Shown here: in pieces, positions 54,638-63,959 of the stretch
How positions within the stretch are numbered: the stretch's first letter is position 1
Layout of the letters: each line of letters begins with the position of its first letter
Assembly: GCA_947488295.1 (NCBI GenBank)
Contig: CANKYU010000002.1
Location: 930,001-994,000 of the forward strand
DNA length: 64,000 nucleotides
Direction of reading: 5' to 3'
Source: an uncultured Anderseniella sp.
Lineage (GTDB): Bacteria > Pseudomonadota > Alphaproteobacteria > Rhizobiales > Aestuariivirgaceae
Notes under the pieces: model-generated
Database searches by the model: none
Told to the model about the DNA's origin: nothing
What the model saw: the letters and a program-made list of their open reading frames with translations, nothing else
Made by a program: the position numbers and the translations under genes

Positions 54638-56698
54638 ATGGCGAATAAACAGGACATCAAACCGGCACTGGTGAACTGGGACGGCCGTCACGGCCTGCCT
54701 GATTTTGCCGCGATCGAGGACGCTGATTTCAAGGCCGCATTCGCACCAGCCATGGCGCTGCACCTGGCCGAGATAGAGGCGATTGCCGACAACTCGCAAG
54801 CAGCGGACTTTGACAATACGATTGCCGCGCTGGAGCTGTCCGGCAAGCACTTGCGCAAGCTGCAGGGATTGTTCTGGCATCGCGCCGGCACCGACAGCAC
54901 ACCGGCCATCCAGGAGCTGGAGCGTGAAATCGGGCCGGAACTGGCCAAGCACCAGTCGGCCATTTTCATGAACGACAAGCTGTTTGCCCGGATTGAAACG
55001 CTGCATGACAACCGTACTAAAAGCGGCCTGTCGGCTGAACAGATCCGGGTGCTGGAACAGCATTACAAGGATTTCGTGAAAGAGGGCGCTAGACTTGCCG
55101 GGGATGAAAAGCGCCGGCTTGCCGACATCGACCAGCGGTTGGCGGCACTGGCGGCACAGTTCGGCCAGAACGTGCTGGCCGATGAGAAGGACTGGGCGCT
55201 GGTTCTGGAGAGCAGGGAAGACCTGGCCGGATTGCCGGACAGCCTGATTGCCGCCATGGCGGAAGCCGCGGCCCAGCGCGGTCATGACGGCAAGCATGTG
55301 GTGACCCTGTCGCGCTCGATCATCGAGCCGTTCCTGGTGTCCTCGTCACGGCGGGATCTGCGCCAGGTTGCGTTCGATGCCTGGGCCGCACGCGGCCAGA
55401 ACGGCGGCGACAGCGACAACACGGAGACTGTCGCTGAAACCCTGAAACTGCGGGATGAAAAGGCGCACCTGCTGGGCTATGAGAACTTTGCCGCGCTGAA
55501 ACTGGACGGCACCATGGCCAAGCGCCCGAAGGCCGTGGAAGACCTGCTCGGCAAGGTGTGGCCAGCGGCAAAGGCCAGTGCTGCAGGCCACGCGGCCCTG
55601 CTTGCGGATATCGCGGCTGAGGAAGGTCACAACGAGCCGCTGAAAGCCTCCGACTGGCGCTATTATACGGCCAAGCTGCGAGAACGAGAGTTCGACCTGG
55701 ACGAAGCGGTGGTCAAACCGTACCTGCCGCTGGAAAACATGATCCAGGCGGCGTTCGATGTGGCCGGGCGCTTGTTCGGCCTGTCGTTCACCGAGCTTGG
55801 TGATGTGGCAGGCCCGCACCCGGACGCCCGGGTGTTTGAGGTGCGCAATCGCGCCGGTGATGTCAGTGCGGTGTTTATCGGTGATTACTTTGCCCGGTCT
55901 TCCAAGCGGTCAGGCGCCTGGATGAGCCTGTTGCAGAAACAGCACAAGCTGGACGTCGGGCAGCACCCGATCGTGTTCAATGTGATGAATTTCGCCAAGC
56001 CGGCAACAGGATCACCGGCGCTGCTGTCGCTGGATGACGCGCGCACCCTGTTTCACGAGTTCGGCCATGCCCTGCATGGCATGTTGTCCGACGTGACCTA
56101 TCCTTCGGTTTCCGGCACCTCGGTGTCGCGGGACTTTGTCGAGCTGCCGTCGCAATTGTATGAGCATTGGCTGACGGTGCCGGAAATCCTGGAGAAGCAC
56201 GCGGTGCACGTGGAAACCGGTGAGCCGATGCCGCAGGACCTGCTCGACAAAGTACTGGCTGCGCGCACGTTCAATTCAGGGTTCGATGCGATTGAGTATA
56301 CCTCGTCGGCGATTGTCGACATGCGTTTCCACGAAGCTTCGTTCGATGACAAGGCAAGTGCGGATCCGCTCGGCTTTGAGGCTGATGTCCTGGCGGAGCT
56401 GGGCATGCCGGACGCCATCATCATGCGGCACCGCACACCGCATTTCCTGCACGTGTTCTATGGCGACGGCTATGCGGCAGGCTATTACAGCTATATGTGG
56501 TCGGAAGTGCTGGATGCGGATGCCTTCAACGCGTTTGAAGAGGCAAGCGATCCGTTTGATCCGGCCCTGGCAAAGTTATTGCACCAGCACATCTATTCAT
56601 CCGGGGATTCGGTTGATCCGGAAGCGGCTTACACCGCGTTTCGCGGGCAAATGCCGACAGCAGATGCGATGCTGCGCAAACGCGGTCTGGCCGCTTGA
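54638..56698 (+). CDS. M3-family metallopeptidase (oligopeptidase A / Dcp-like)
   Basis: A 686-residue cytosolic thimet-type zinc peptidase that degrades short peptides. The zinc motif is LFHEFGHALHGMLSDV (HExxH), with the downstream SRDFVELPSQLYEHW that supplies the third ligand. NVMNFAKPATGSPALLSLDDA and the C-terminal FYGDGYAAGYYSYMWSEVLDADAF are family blocks. The Dcp-like feature SGTSVSRDF favours peptidyl-dipeptidase over PrlC. The last 30 bases of the gene are copied at 56906-56940 in a tandem duplication just downstream. Confidence 0.93.
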   Translation: MANKQDIKPALVNWDGRHGLPDFAAIEDADFKAAFAPAMALHLAEIEAIADNSQAADFDNTIAALELSGKHLRKLQGLFWHRAGTDSTPAIQELEREIGPELAKHQSAIFMNDKLFARIETLHDNRTKSGLSAEQIRVLEQHYKDFVKEGARLAGDEKRRLADIDQRLAALAAQFGQNVLADEKDWALVLESREDLAGLPDSLIAAMAEAAAQRGHDGKHVVTLSRSIIEPFLVSSSRRDLRQVAFDAWAARGQNGGDSDNTETVAETLKLRDEKAHLLGYENFAALKLDGTMAKRPKAVEDLLGKVWPAAKASAAGHAALLADIAAEEGHNEPLKASDWRYYTAKLREREFDLDEAVVKPYLPLENMIQAAFDVAGRLFGLSFTELGDVAGPHPDARVFEVRNRAGDVSAVFIGDYFARSSKRSGAWMSLLQKQHKLDVGQHPIVFNVMNFAKPATGSPALLSLDDARTLFHEFGHALHGMLSDVTYPSVSGTSVSRDFVELPSQLYEHWLTVPEILEKHAVHVETGEPMPQDLLDKVLAARTFNSGFDAIEYTSSAIVDMRFHEASFDDKASADPLGFEADVLAELGMPDAIIMRHRTPHFLHVFYGDGYAAGYYSYMWSEVLDADAFNAFEEASDPFDPALAKLLHQHIYSSGDSVDPEAAYTAFRGQMPTADAMLRKRGLAA

Positions 56699-56768
56699 CG
56701 TGGATTGAGCGGCGCTAGCAGGGATTACCTGATAGCAATGAGGTTTCGCGAAAATGACTGTCGAACGG

Positions 56769-56892
56769 CGGTTGGATTTTATCGTCGTTTGTCCAGCACC
56801 CATTGCCGTCATCCCCGTGAAAACGGGGATCCAATGCCAGATCGGCAAGTATATCCGGCGTGGATTGGATTCCCACTTTCGTGGGAATGACG
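56769..56892. repeat. Palindromic intergenic repeat, unit 1
   Basis: The unit holds two perfect 8-bp hairpins: ATCCCCGT-GAAA-ACGGGGAT (56811-56830) and ATTCCCAC-TTTC-GTGGGAAT (56869-56888). The ends read CGTCATCCCC and GGGAATGACG, the widespread dRS3/REP-like style of bacterial interspersed palindrome. Confidence 0.8.
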
Positions 56893-57000
56893 ATAGTGGA
56901 ATGCCATGCTGCGCAAACGCGGTCTGGCTGCGTGACATGGGTGCCGTTGGTTGCGATCGCCTGACAGAAGTGAGCTTGCGCTGGAATGAAGCTTGACCGG

Positions 57001-57124
57001 CGGTTGGATTTTATCGTCGTTTCTCCATCACCCATTGCCGTCATCCCCGTGAAAACGGGGATCCAATGCCAGATCGGCAAATGTGTCCGGCGTGGATTGG
57101 ATTCCCACTTTCGTGGGAATGACG
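57001..57124. repeat. Palindromic intergenic repeat, unit 2
   Basis: This is the second 124-base copy, with the same two hairpins (57043-57062 and 57101-57120). It ends 14 bases from the stop of the secreted hypothetical on the other strand and may serve as its terminator. Confidence 0.8.
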
Positions 57125-57137
57125 GTTTTACGAGCTT

Positions 57138-57728
57138 CTAACTGGGATCGCCTGACAGGCGGCCGCGGGTTCCGTGAAACTCGGCCTTGTCGGTCCCGCA
57201 TGCGAAACTTGACGCCAGGCTGTCGGCCACCTCGCGGGCCAGGACATTGGCATCCTTGTTGGCCAGCGCGTCGACATAGCCGACCACACACGCCCGCCTG
57301 TCTGTTTGCTGGCCGACACGCGACACCACGAGCACCTGTCCGACCCTGTTGGGATCAGCCGATCCGGCGTCATCAGTGTTTTCGATGAACCAGCGCAGGA
57401 TCGCGGCAACCGGTACGCCGTCCTGCAATCGCCATTCAATGGTTTCCGCGACCCGGTTCCACTGGGTAAAACTCTGCCAGATGCCGTCGCCGCCGGTTGC
57501 CACATGTCCGAACTGTACCGAATGGCGCAGGTCGCCCTCGGCAAAGTGGACGGGATAGTCTTCGTAACCCTCGCACAGCATGGAGACCGATCCACCTTCC
57601 TCGACTTCCTCGAGAATCTTGCAGGTCTTCTTGAAGTCCAGCTTGCTGTAGGCGCTGCTCATCTGGCCGGCATAAACAGGAAACGCGAGTGCGACGAGAG
57701 TACAGGCAGTCAAGAGCAGTGTTCTCAT
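57138..57728 (-). CDS. Secreted hypothetical protein
   Basis: A 196-residue protein with a clear signal peptide (MRTLLLTACTLVALAFPVYAG, cleavage near residue 20). The mature part has four cysteines (in FKKTCKILEE, SMLCEGYEDY, RRACVVGYV and SFACGTDK), suggesting two disulfides. The pattern YPVHFAEGDLRHSVQFGHV and IEWRLQDGVPVAAILRWFIE recurs in rhizobial hypothetical proteins by recollection, but I cannot give a function. An IalB-like periplasmic protein is possible though not supported by a clear motif. It is divergent from ppa. Confidence 0.75.
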   Translation of the reverse strand: MRTLLLTACTLVALAFPVYAGQMSSAYSKLDFKKTCKILEEVEEGGSVSMLCEGYEDYPVHFAEGDLRHSVQFGHVATGGDGIWQSFTQWNRVAETIEWRLQDGVPVAAILRWFIENTDDAGSADPNRVGQVLVVSRVGQQTDRRACVVGYVDALANKDANVLAREVADSLASSFACGTDKAEFHGTRGRLSGDPS

Positions 57729-57802
57729 GCTATTAGGATCTCCAGAGCAACAGTTCGCTGTTCAAATCGTTTCTTGTCACACCTGCACATGAAGGAAATC
57801 AC

Positions 57803-58333
57803 ATGCGCATAGATGCCATATCCATCGGTGCAAATCCGCCGGAAGAAGTCAACGTCATCATCGAGGTGCCGATCGGCGGCGAGCCAATCAAATATGAAAT
57901 GGACAAGTCCGCCGGCACCATGGTGGTCGACCGGTTCCTGTACACATCGATGCGCTATCCCGGCAATTACGGCTTTATTCCGCATACCCTTTCGGAAGAC
58001 GGCGATCCGGTGGACCTGCTGGTGGTTTCACAGCGCACGCTGGTGCCGGGAGCGGTCATCGCAGTGCGCCCTGTCGGCGTCATGAAAATGGTCGACGAGG
58101 CAGGCGGTGACGAGAAGATCATCGGTGTTCCGGTCAGCCGCATTACCAAACGCTATGACAAGATCCTGGATTACACCGACCTTCCAGAAATCCAGGTCAG
58201 CCAGATCGAGCATTTCTTCCAGCACTACAAGGACCTGGAAGCCGGCAAGTGGGCGCGCACCGACGGCTGGGGAAATGCCGAAGAGGCGCGCGCCCTGATT
58301 GTCGAGGCAATCGAGCGGGCAAAAACCGGGTAG
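57803..58333 (+). CDS. ppa: Inorganic pyrophosphatase
   Basis: Hydrolyses pyrophosphate to drive biosynthetic reactions. The 176-residue family I enzyme has the signature [11 protein letters not shown] (Asp metal ligands), [33 protein letters not shown], and [15 protein letters not shown] near the end. The length is normal. The ribosome site AAGGAA lies a few bases before the ATG. It converges with folD, with 12 bases between stops. Confidence 0.97.
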   Translation: MRIDAISIGANPPEEVNVIIEVPIGGEPIKYEMDKSAGTMVVDRFLYTSMRYPGNYGFIPHTLSEDGDPVDLLVVSQRTLVPGAVIAVRPVGVMKMVDEAGGDEKIIGVPVSRITKRYDKILDYTDLPEIQVSQIEHFFQHYKDLEAGKWARTDGWGNAEEARALIVEAIERAKTG

Positions 58334-58345
58334 TCAGCCGGTCTT

Positions 58346-59230
58346 TTACATCTTCGGAACGGGAACACCCTTGATGGCGCAGGCGGCATGAACCGTGTTG
58401 TGCAGCAGGCAGGCGATGGTCATCGGGCCGACGCCGCCGGGCACCGGGGTGATTGATCCGGCGGTTTTTGCACAGTCGTCATAATCGCAATCGCCGACAA
58501 TGCGGTTCTTGCCGTCGCGCTCGATGCGATTGATGCCGACATCGATGACGCAGGCGCCCGGTTTCAGCCAGTCACCCTTGACCATTTCCGCCCGGCCGAC
58601 GGCAGCAATCACCAGGTCGGCGCGGCGCACCACGCCGGGCAGGTCCTTGGTGCGGCTGTGGGCAATGGTCACCGTGCAGTTTTCCTGCAGCAGCAACTGG
58701 GCTACCGGCTTGCCGACAATGTTGGACCGGCCGATCACCACCGCTTCAAGGCCGGACAGCGATCCGAGCGCGTCCCTGGCCAGCATGACGCTGCCCACCG
58801 GTGTGCATGGCACGAGCGAATCCTGGCCGGTCGCCAGCCGCCCGGTGTTGATGACGTGAAACCCGTCGACGTCCTTGTCAGGATTGATCGAGTTGATGAC
58901 CTTGTTCTCGTCGATGTGGTCAGGCAGCGGCAACTGCACCAGAATGCCGTGAATGGTCGGGTCGTTGTTGAGCTGGTCTACAACGGCCAGCAGATCGGCT
59001 TCCGATGTCGATGCGTCCAGCTTGTGTTCGACCGATTTCATGCCGACTTCAACGGTCTGTTTCGCCTTGTTGCGCACATAGACCTGGCTGGCCGGGTCTT
59101 CGCCAACCAGCACAACGGCCAGTCCCGGCTCCAGGCCGTGTTCGGATTTCAGGCCTGCGATCGCGGTTGCGATGCGCCCGCGTAGGCCTTCTGCGAATTT
59201 CTTGCCGTCGATTACCTTGGCTGCGCACAT
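58346..59230 (-). CDS. folD: Bifunctional methylenetetrahydrofolate dehydrogenase/cyclohydrolase
   Basis: Interconverts 5,10-methylene-, methenyl- and 10-formyl-tetrahydrofolate with NADP. The 294-residue protein has the catalytic-lysine region [29 protein letters not shown], the Rossmann block [18 protein letters not shown], and the C-terminal [19 protein letters not shown]. The 10-formyl product is used by PurH, encoded in this same window. The yggT-type gene lies upstream on the same strand with 120 bases between. Confidence 0.96.
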   Translation of the reverse strand: MCAAKVIDGKKFAEGLRGRIATAIAGLKSEHGLEPGLAVVLVGEDPASQVYVRNKAKQTVEVGMKSVEHKLDASTSEADLLAVVDQLNNDPTIHGILVQLPLPDHIDENKVINSINPDKDVDGFHVINTGRLATGQDSLVPCTPVGSVMLARDALGSLSGLEAVVIGRSNIVGKPVAQLLLQENCTVTIAHSRTKDLPGVVRRADLVIAAVGRAEMVKGDWLKPGACVIDVGINRIERDGKNRIVGDCDYDDCAKTAGSITPVPGGVGPMTIACLLHNTVHAACAIKGVPVPKM

Positions 59231-59350
59231 GGGATTCTGATGCCTTTTCGTATGTTCATTTCGTTATCGGGTAATTTGCGCGATCAGGTCGCGAAGACCT
59301 GTTCCGCGCGCGTCAGAGTTGGTTCCAATGACGACAAACAGGCAAGGAAA

Positions 59351-59629
59351 TCAGACCAGATACTCGTGCAGCAGTCTTTGCAGGAACATCAGCCCCAGCA
59401 GCAGAACCAGTGGCGACAGATCGATACCACCAAGATCCGGCAGGAACCGTCTGATGGGCGCTAGCAATGGTTCGGTCAGGCGATGCAGGGTGTAGTTGAT
59501 CTGCCGCACGATGTTGTTTGAATTGTTCAACACGTTGAACGCGATCAGCCAGCTCATCACAACCATGATGATGATGATCCAGAATATTATGTAGACGAGC
59601 TGATCAAACAGCCACAGGAGAGAAAGCAT
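59351..59629 (-). CDS. YggT-family integral membrane protein
   Basis: A 92-residue protein with two membrane spans (LLWLFDQLVYIIFWIIIIMV and LSPLVLLLGLMFLQRLL) and the YggT signature NYTLHRLTEPLLAPIRRFLPDLGGIDLSP between them. Plant and cyanobacterial relatives help cofactor insertion or membrane organisation, and E. coli YggT is linked to osmotic protection. The frame is open to 59782, but MLSLLWLFDQL gives the normal size. It is upstream of folD on the same strand, a common alphaproteobacterial pairing. Confidence 0.9.
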   Translation of the reverse strand: MLSLLWLFDQLVYIIFWIIIIMVVMSWLIAFNVLNNSNNIVRQINYTLHRLTEPLLAPIRRFLPDLGGIDLSPLVLLLGLMFLQRLLHEYLV

Positions 59630-59881
59630 GATGCGGGCCTTGTTGGTGCAAACTGGTGTGCAAGGTTTAGCCGGGGTGTTCGAATTGCGCAAGCGAAGGC
59701 GCTTGCGTTGATTCTTATCGGCGGTAGCGGAGTTTTCCCGACCAAAAGCGTAAATCGGTACGGTGTGGCCGAATTGCAACACTTTTTGAGAATCGTGTTA
59801 CACAGACTATTAACTAACGTCGCGGCATGATAAGGAATCGTCGCTCAGAAACTGCCATCTAACGTGCCGGGCCCGATTGCC

Positions 59882-61195
59882 ATGTTCAATACATCAAGAT
59901 CAATTGCTGCGATGATGCTTGCGTTTGCGAGCCTTGGCTTTCCGGCGGCAGTGTCGGCCAGCGACTATGATGATGTATTCCGGGAAAGATATGATTCTCC
60001 CGAAGATGTCGGTGTGCTTGGCCGTTTCGTGTCGAAAGCGGTCGAGGTCGGCCAGTATGACCAGGCGATCTCCACACTTGAACAGCACCTGGTCAAGTAT
60101 CCGCGTGACGCCAGGGCGCGACTGAACCTGGCCAGCATATACACCAATGTCGGATCATGGGAGCTTGCCGCGCGGAATCTGGAAGTTGCGCTTGCGGTTG
60201 GCGATCTGACACCGGAAGAGACCAAACAGGCCGAGGAACTTGCCGCGAAGGTCAAGGGCGCGCTGAGCGGATTTGAATGGGTGCTCGATATGACGGTCGG
60301 CATCCGGTCCAAATGGCTTGACGTGGAAGACAGCAACAATGAATGGCGAGACCGGCAGGACTGGAATCCGTTCGCTGCCGTCAATACGGCGCTGAAAATC
60401 GACCTGGATACACCGCTGGACGATGTGCTGGTAATTTCAGCGTCCGGGCTGGTGGAACGCCGCTATGAAGACATCAACCAGGGTGGAGGCGATCCGTTTG
60501 ACGGTTTCAGCCTGACCGATGGCATCTATGCACACCATCGCGGCCGGATTGCCGCAACGCTGGACAAGGGCATACCGGTGGTGGAACTGGACGCGATGCG
60601 TATCCAGATTGCTGCGTTCGGACAGTTCCGGACATACAATCCCAGCGTTTCCGAAGTTGCATTGGGCACATCAGTGCGGGCGATCGTACAACCCTCCGTT
60701 GACACATCGTTTTATGGCGAAGTGTCCTACGCCAATCTGAGCCAGTCTTCGAATCTGACCGCGGAGCACCGGTTTGGAGCCGAAGTCGGCGCCAGCAGGC
60801 GGCTGACGGCAGAACATACAGTTGGCATGGCGGGGCGCTACCAGCGTGAGACAACTAACGGCGGCACTACGGTAAACCGGCAGCGTGAGATTGAATTGAG
60901 CTATGCCGGTGTGTTGCCCTATCAGGTGTTTGGCGCGCTGTGGACACATCAGGTTGCCGGGGCGTTCGGGGACTTCAGCACCCGGGATGGTGCCTTCAAC
61001 CCGGCGAATACAGCTGCCGGAACGGGTACATACTGGCGGGCGAACTGGGATCATGCCTTCCATCTGGACGGCTACAACAGAATTAATCTGGGGTATTTGG
61101 TACGCGAGAACGAGTATGACGGTATTGGACAATTTGATTTCGATCCTGGTTCCATGTCGCATACGTTGAGCCTGAGCTTTACAAAAAGCTTCTAA
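59882..61195 (+). CDS. Outer-membrane protein: TPR-like N-terminus plus beta-barrel
   Basis: A 437-residue exported protein. A signal peptide (RSIAAMMLAFASLGFPAAVSA) is followed by two or three TPR-like helices (VEVGQYDQAISTLEQHLVKY, ARARLNLASIYTNVGSWELA, about 45-120). About 300 residues of alternating strands end in LSLSFTKSF, the terminal Phe typical of barrel assembly. It is similar in layout to surface lipoprotein-assembly modifiers and porin-like OMPs, but I cannot assign the family. It is the first gene of an operon with a FecR protein and a CHASE2 adenylate cyclase. A GTG six codons earlier (59864) is another possible start. Confidence 0.78.
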   Translation: MFNTSRSIAAMMLAFASLGFPAAVSASDYDDVFRERYDSPEDVGVLGRFVSKAVEVGQYDQAISTLEQHLVKYPRDARARLNLASIYTNVGSWELAARNLEVALAVGDLTPEETKQAEELAAKVKGALSGFEWVLDMTVGIRSKWLDVEDSNNEWRDRQDWNPFAAVNTALKIDLDTPLDDVLVISASGLVERRYEDINQGGGDPFDGFSLTDGIYAHHRGRIAATLDKGIPVVELDAMRIQIAAFGQFRTYNPSVSEVALGTSVRAIVQPSVDTSFYGEVSYANLSQSSNLTAEHRFGAEVGASRRLTAEHTVGMAGRYQRETTNGGTTVNRQREIELSYAGVLPYQVFGALWTHQVAGAFGDFSTRDGAFNPANTAAGTGTYWRANWDHAFHLDGYNRINLGYLVRENEYDGIGQFDFDPGSMSHTLSLSFTKSF

Positions 61196-61214
61196 CGCCA
61201 AAAAGGCCGATTAA

Positions 61215-62042
61215 ATGAAAAACGATACACGTAGAATCGCCAGTCTCGCCTGCGCTGCAGTGCTGTGCGTGTTGGCTCCGGCCAGCGCCTTTGCCGAATC
61301 TGTCGGCAAGCTGACGGCGGTGCAGACACAGGTCAGAAAAGCTGGAACCGGTGTCATCGGCGTTGGCGCAGGTGTGGCGCTGGGTGACCGGTTGCGCAGC
61401 AATGCAACCGGTCTTGGCCTGATTGTGTTCCAGGATCAGTCCAGCGTGAAGCTGGGACCGAATTCGAACCTGACAATTGACGAGTTTGTGTACAGCCCCG
61501 GCAGCAATGGTAATTTCGGCATCACCATGGATCGCGGCATTTCGAGGTTTTTCGGCGGTCAGGTGTCCAAGAAGGGCAAGATGAAAATCACGACGCCACA
61601 TGTCATCCTCGGGGTGCGCGGGGGCATTGTGGATGCCAAGATCGTGGGTGACGAGACGATCGGTATTCTGCGCGCAGGCAAACTCACATGTGTCATCGAC
61701 GGCGAGACGCGTGTGATCACCAAGCCCGGATTTGCCTGTGTGTCCAATGGCAGCTCGATCAACGTCATCAAGCTTCCGAATGTTCTGGACATACTCGACA
61801 GCCCGGCCCGGATTGCGGGCACAAATGCGCCGGGCAACAAGGGCCCCGGCCTTGAAGTCGATGCCGGTTGTGCCGGACCCGGCGCCAGCCTGATCCCCGC
61901 CTGCCAGAGCACGAACGGGCAATTGCCCACTCCAGGCAGCACCGGCAAGGATCCCGGCGGTATTGGCCCGATCATCCGGACCGGACCGGACAACGGCGAC
62001 ATATACGATTTCACCAGCTTGTCTGATTTTAGAGACCAATAA
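61215..62042 (+). CDS. FecR-domain periplasmic protein
   Basis: A 275-residue exported protein. The signal peptide (SLACAAVLCVLAPASAFA, cleaved near residue 28) is followed by a FecR/IPT-type beta domain: VGKLTAVQTQVRKAG, LGDRLRSNATGLGLIVFQDQSSVKLGPNSNLTIDEFVY, and KITTPHVILGVRGGIVDAKI. The C-terminal 80 residues are Pro/Gly-rich and low in structure, with two cysteines. FecR domains of this kind commonly sit beside CHASE2 cyclases or kinases and may present an envelope signal to the periplasmic CHASE2 domain. It is 19 bases after the OMP gene and three bases before the cyclase gene. Confidence 0.87.
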   Translation: MKNDTRRIASLACAAVLCVLAPASAFAESVGKLTAVQTQVRKAGTGVIGVGAGVALGDRLRSNATGLGLIVFQDQSSVKLGPNSNLTIDEFVYSPGSNGNFGITMDRGISRFFGGQVSKKGKMKITTPHVILGVRGGIVDAKIVGDETIGILRAGKLTCVIDGETRVITKPGFACVSNGSSINVIKLPNVLDILDSPARIAGTNAPGNKGPGLEVDAGCAGPGASLIPACQSTNGQLPTPGSTGKDPGGIGPIIRTGPDNGDIYDFTSLSDFRDQ

Positions 62043-62045
62043 TTT

Positions 62046-63959
62046 GTGAACAAGCTGTATGACCGCTTCCGTGCACGACTGGGGGTCCTCAGCCTGATCG
62101 TGTTGCTGGTCGCGTCTCATGTCGTCTTCAATTCCAGCCTGGATGATCTGCGCGGGAAATCATTTGATTTCTACCAGACGTTGAGCCCGAGAACCGCGAC
62201 AGCTGACAATGTCGTCGTGGTCGGTGTCGATGATGAGACGATCGGCGTTGAAGGACGCTGGCCGTGGCCGCGTAACCGGATTGCGGACCTTATATCCGCG
62301 ATTCATTCATCTGGTGTCTCGGTGCTTGGCATTGATGTGCTGTTCTCAGAGCCTGACGAGACCCCCGGCGGTGTTGCGCGGGATGATCTGCTGGCCCGGG
62401 CCATAGCGTCATCTCCGACAATACTTGCAACCAGTATCGGCGATTTCCCGGGCTCCAGCATTCCCGAAACAAGTGTCGGCTGGGCGGTTGTGGGAAACGG
62501 TAATGCGGATGCGCTGCCATGGCAGCCTGGTATCATAACTTCAACCGCAACGGTTCGTGCCGGGGCAGCGGGTCTGGGCATCGTGCGGTCGGTTTCGGAC
62601 AGCGACGGTGTCGTGCGCACGGTGCCGCTGGTCTGGGCATCCAGGACGGCAGACCAATTGTCACTTTGGCCCGCCTTCAGCCTGGAGCTTGCCAGGGTCT
62701 ATCAATCAGGCAGCGGCTATGCCCTGCGGGTCCGCCCGTCCGGTTTTGAAGCGCTGAAACTGGGTGATAGCGTGGTGCCTCTGTCAAACGGGGGAGCCGT
62801 CTTACTTTGGGAACAGGCCAGGCCAATCCCAAAAGTGTCTGCACTTGATGTCATGGCCGGCAAGGCCGGCGATGTTCTCAAAGGTAAAATTGCCATCCTG
62901 TCAGTGAACGCGCTTGGCGTGGACAAGTTTCACACCACGCCGACGGTGGCGGCCCGGCCCGGTGCGGAAATCCACGCCGTGCTCACCAATCAGCTTCTGG
63001 ACGGCAAATTCCTGTCTGAGCCGACTGATGCCAAGACCGTCGAACGGGGGTGGTTTTTCGTGTCGGCCCTGTTGCTGCTGGCGGCATCGTATTTTTTCGC
63101 CAATCGAATCTGGCTGCTGCTGGCCGCCGGGCTGGCTTTGTGCCTGGCGCCGCTGCTGGCCGGTTACGCGACCTATCTGCACTCGGCACAGCTGTATGAA
63201 CCCGTGCAGCCGGCGGTGGGTCTGGCCGCGATCGCACTGGCCGAGGTCTACAGCCTGTTTCGCGAATCCGACGCCCGGCGGCGCCAGTTGTCACGGCAGT
63301 TTTCGCAATACCTGTCGCCAAATGTCGTCGCCATGCTCAGTGAAAGCCGGCGTGACCTGACGACCAGCGCGGAGAAGCGTGAAATCACCGTCTTGATGAT
63401 GGACATGCGCGGGTTTACCTCAAGCAGCGAAAGCCTGCCTGCTGATGAAATCAATGCGACCGTGAACCGGTTCCTGACACTGGCCAGCCAGGAAATCTTC
63501 AAGCGCGACGGCACCATAGACAAATTCATGGGGGATGCCATTCTGGCATTCTGGAACGCGCCGGTAGACCAGTCAGACCATACCGAACGAGCCCTGGAAT
63601 CAGTGTTGGCCATTCGTGCATCACTCGACATCGAGAATGTGCAGCGTGAAAAAGACGGAAAACCCCCGATACGGGTCGGCGCCGGTATCGAGACCGGCAT
63701 CTGTTCGGTTGGCAATTTCGGATCCGATATCAGGTTTGACTACACCGCGATCGGGTCAAGCGTGAACATGTCGGCGCGGCTTGAGTCCGCCACCAAGGCA
63801 ACCGGTTGCCCGGTGCTGCTGGGCCCCGGCTTTGCGCAGCGGCATGGTGAGGGCATAGAGCCGGTTGACCGGATCGAACTGTCGGGTTTTGCCAATCCGG
63901 TGCAGGTATTTGCGCCCATTGGCCTGAAGCCGGCACCGGAATCATCAGGCAGGACATAA
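62046..63959 (+). CDS. CHASE2-domain class III adenylate cyclase
   Basis: A 637-residue membrane sensor-cyclase. An N-terminal membrane span (LGVLSLIVLLVASHVVF) is followed by a periplasmic CHASE2 domain (about 35-310; VVVVGVDDETIGVEGRWPWPR, VLGIDVLFSEPD). Three spans come next (about 335-400), then the catalytic domain with DMRGFTSSSESLPAD, KFMGDAILAFWNAP and VGAGIETGICSVGNFGSD; FDYTAIGSSVNMSARLES is the nucleotide-selecting segment. Metal-binding aspartates are intact. It should make cAMP in the cytoplasm in response to an envelope signal, plausibly relayed by the FecR protein. It starts at a GTG. Confidence 0.94.
   Translation: MNKLYDRFRARLGVLSLIVLLVASHVVFNSSLDDLRGKSFDFYQTLSPRTATADNVVVVGVDDETIGVEGRWPWPRNRIADLISAIHSSGVSVLGIDVLFSEPDETPGGVARDDLLARAIASSPTILATSIGDFPGSSIPETSVGWAVVGNGNADALPWQPGIITSTATVRAGAAGLGIVRSVSDSDGVVRTVPLVWASRTADQLSLWPAFSLELARVYQSGSGYALRVRPSGFEALKLGDSVVPLSNGGAVLLWEQARPIPKVSALDVMAGKAGDVLKGKIAILSVNALGVDKFHTTPTVAARPGAEIHAVLTNQLLDGKFLSEPTDAKTVERGWFFVSALLLLAASYFFANRIWLLLAAGLALCLAPLLAGYATYLHSAQLYEPVQPAVGLAAIALAEVYSLFRESDARRRQLSRQFSQYLSPNVVAMLSESRRDLTTSAEKREITVLMMDMRGFTSSSESLPADEINATVNRFLTLASQEIFKRDGTIDKFMGDAILAFWNAPVDQSDHTERALESVLAIRASLDIENVQREKDGKPPIRVGAGIETGICSVGNFGSDIRFDYTAIGSSVNMSARLESATKATGCPVLLGPGFAQRHGEGIEPVDRIELSGFANPVQVFAPIGLKPAPESSGRT

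Larger units (their letters stand above)
56669..57124. repeat. Tandem duplication taking in the peptidase 3' end and a palindromic repeat
   Basis: Segment 56669-56892 is followed by a diverged copy at 56906-57124. The first 35 bases (end of the peptidase gene) differ at three positions between copies. The last 124 bases (56769-56892 and 57001-57124, offset 232) are nearly identical. The middle is more diverged. A further scrap (GATCGCCTGACAG) recurs at about 57146. No gene is seen in 56699-57137. Confidence 0.8.

Noticed and set aside
56769..57124. CRISPR array from the repeated 124-base units
   Set aside because: There are only two units, each with internal palindromes, and the intervening sequence is itself part of the duplication. 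No cas genes are present.
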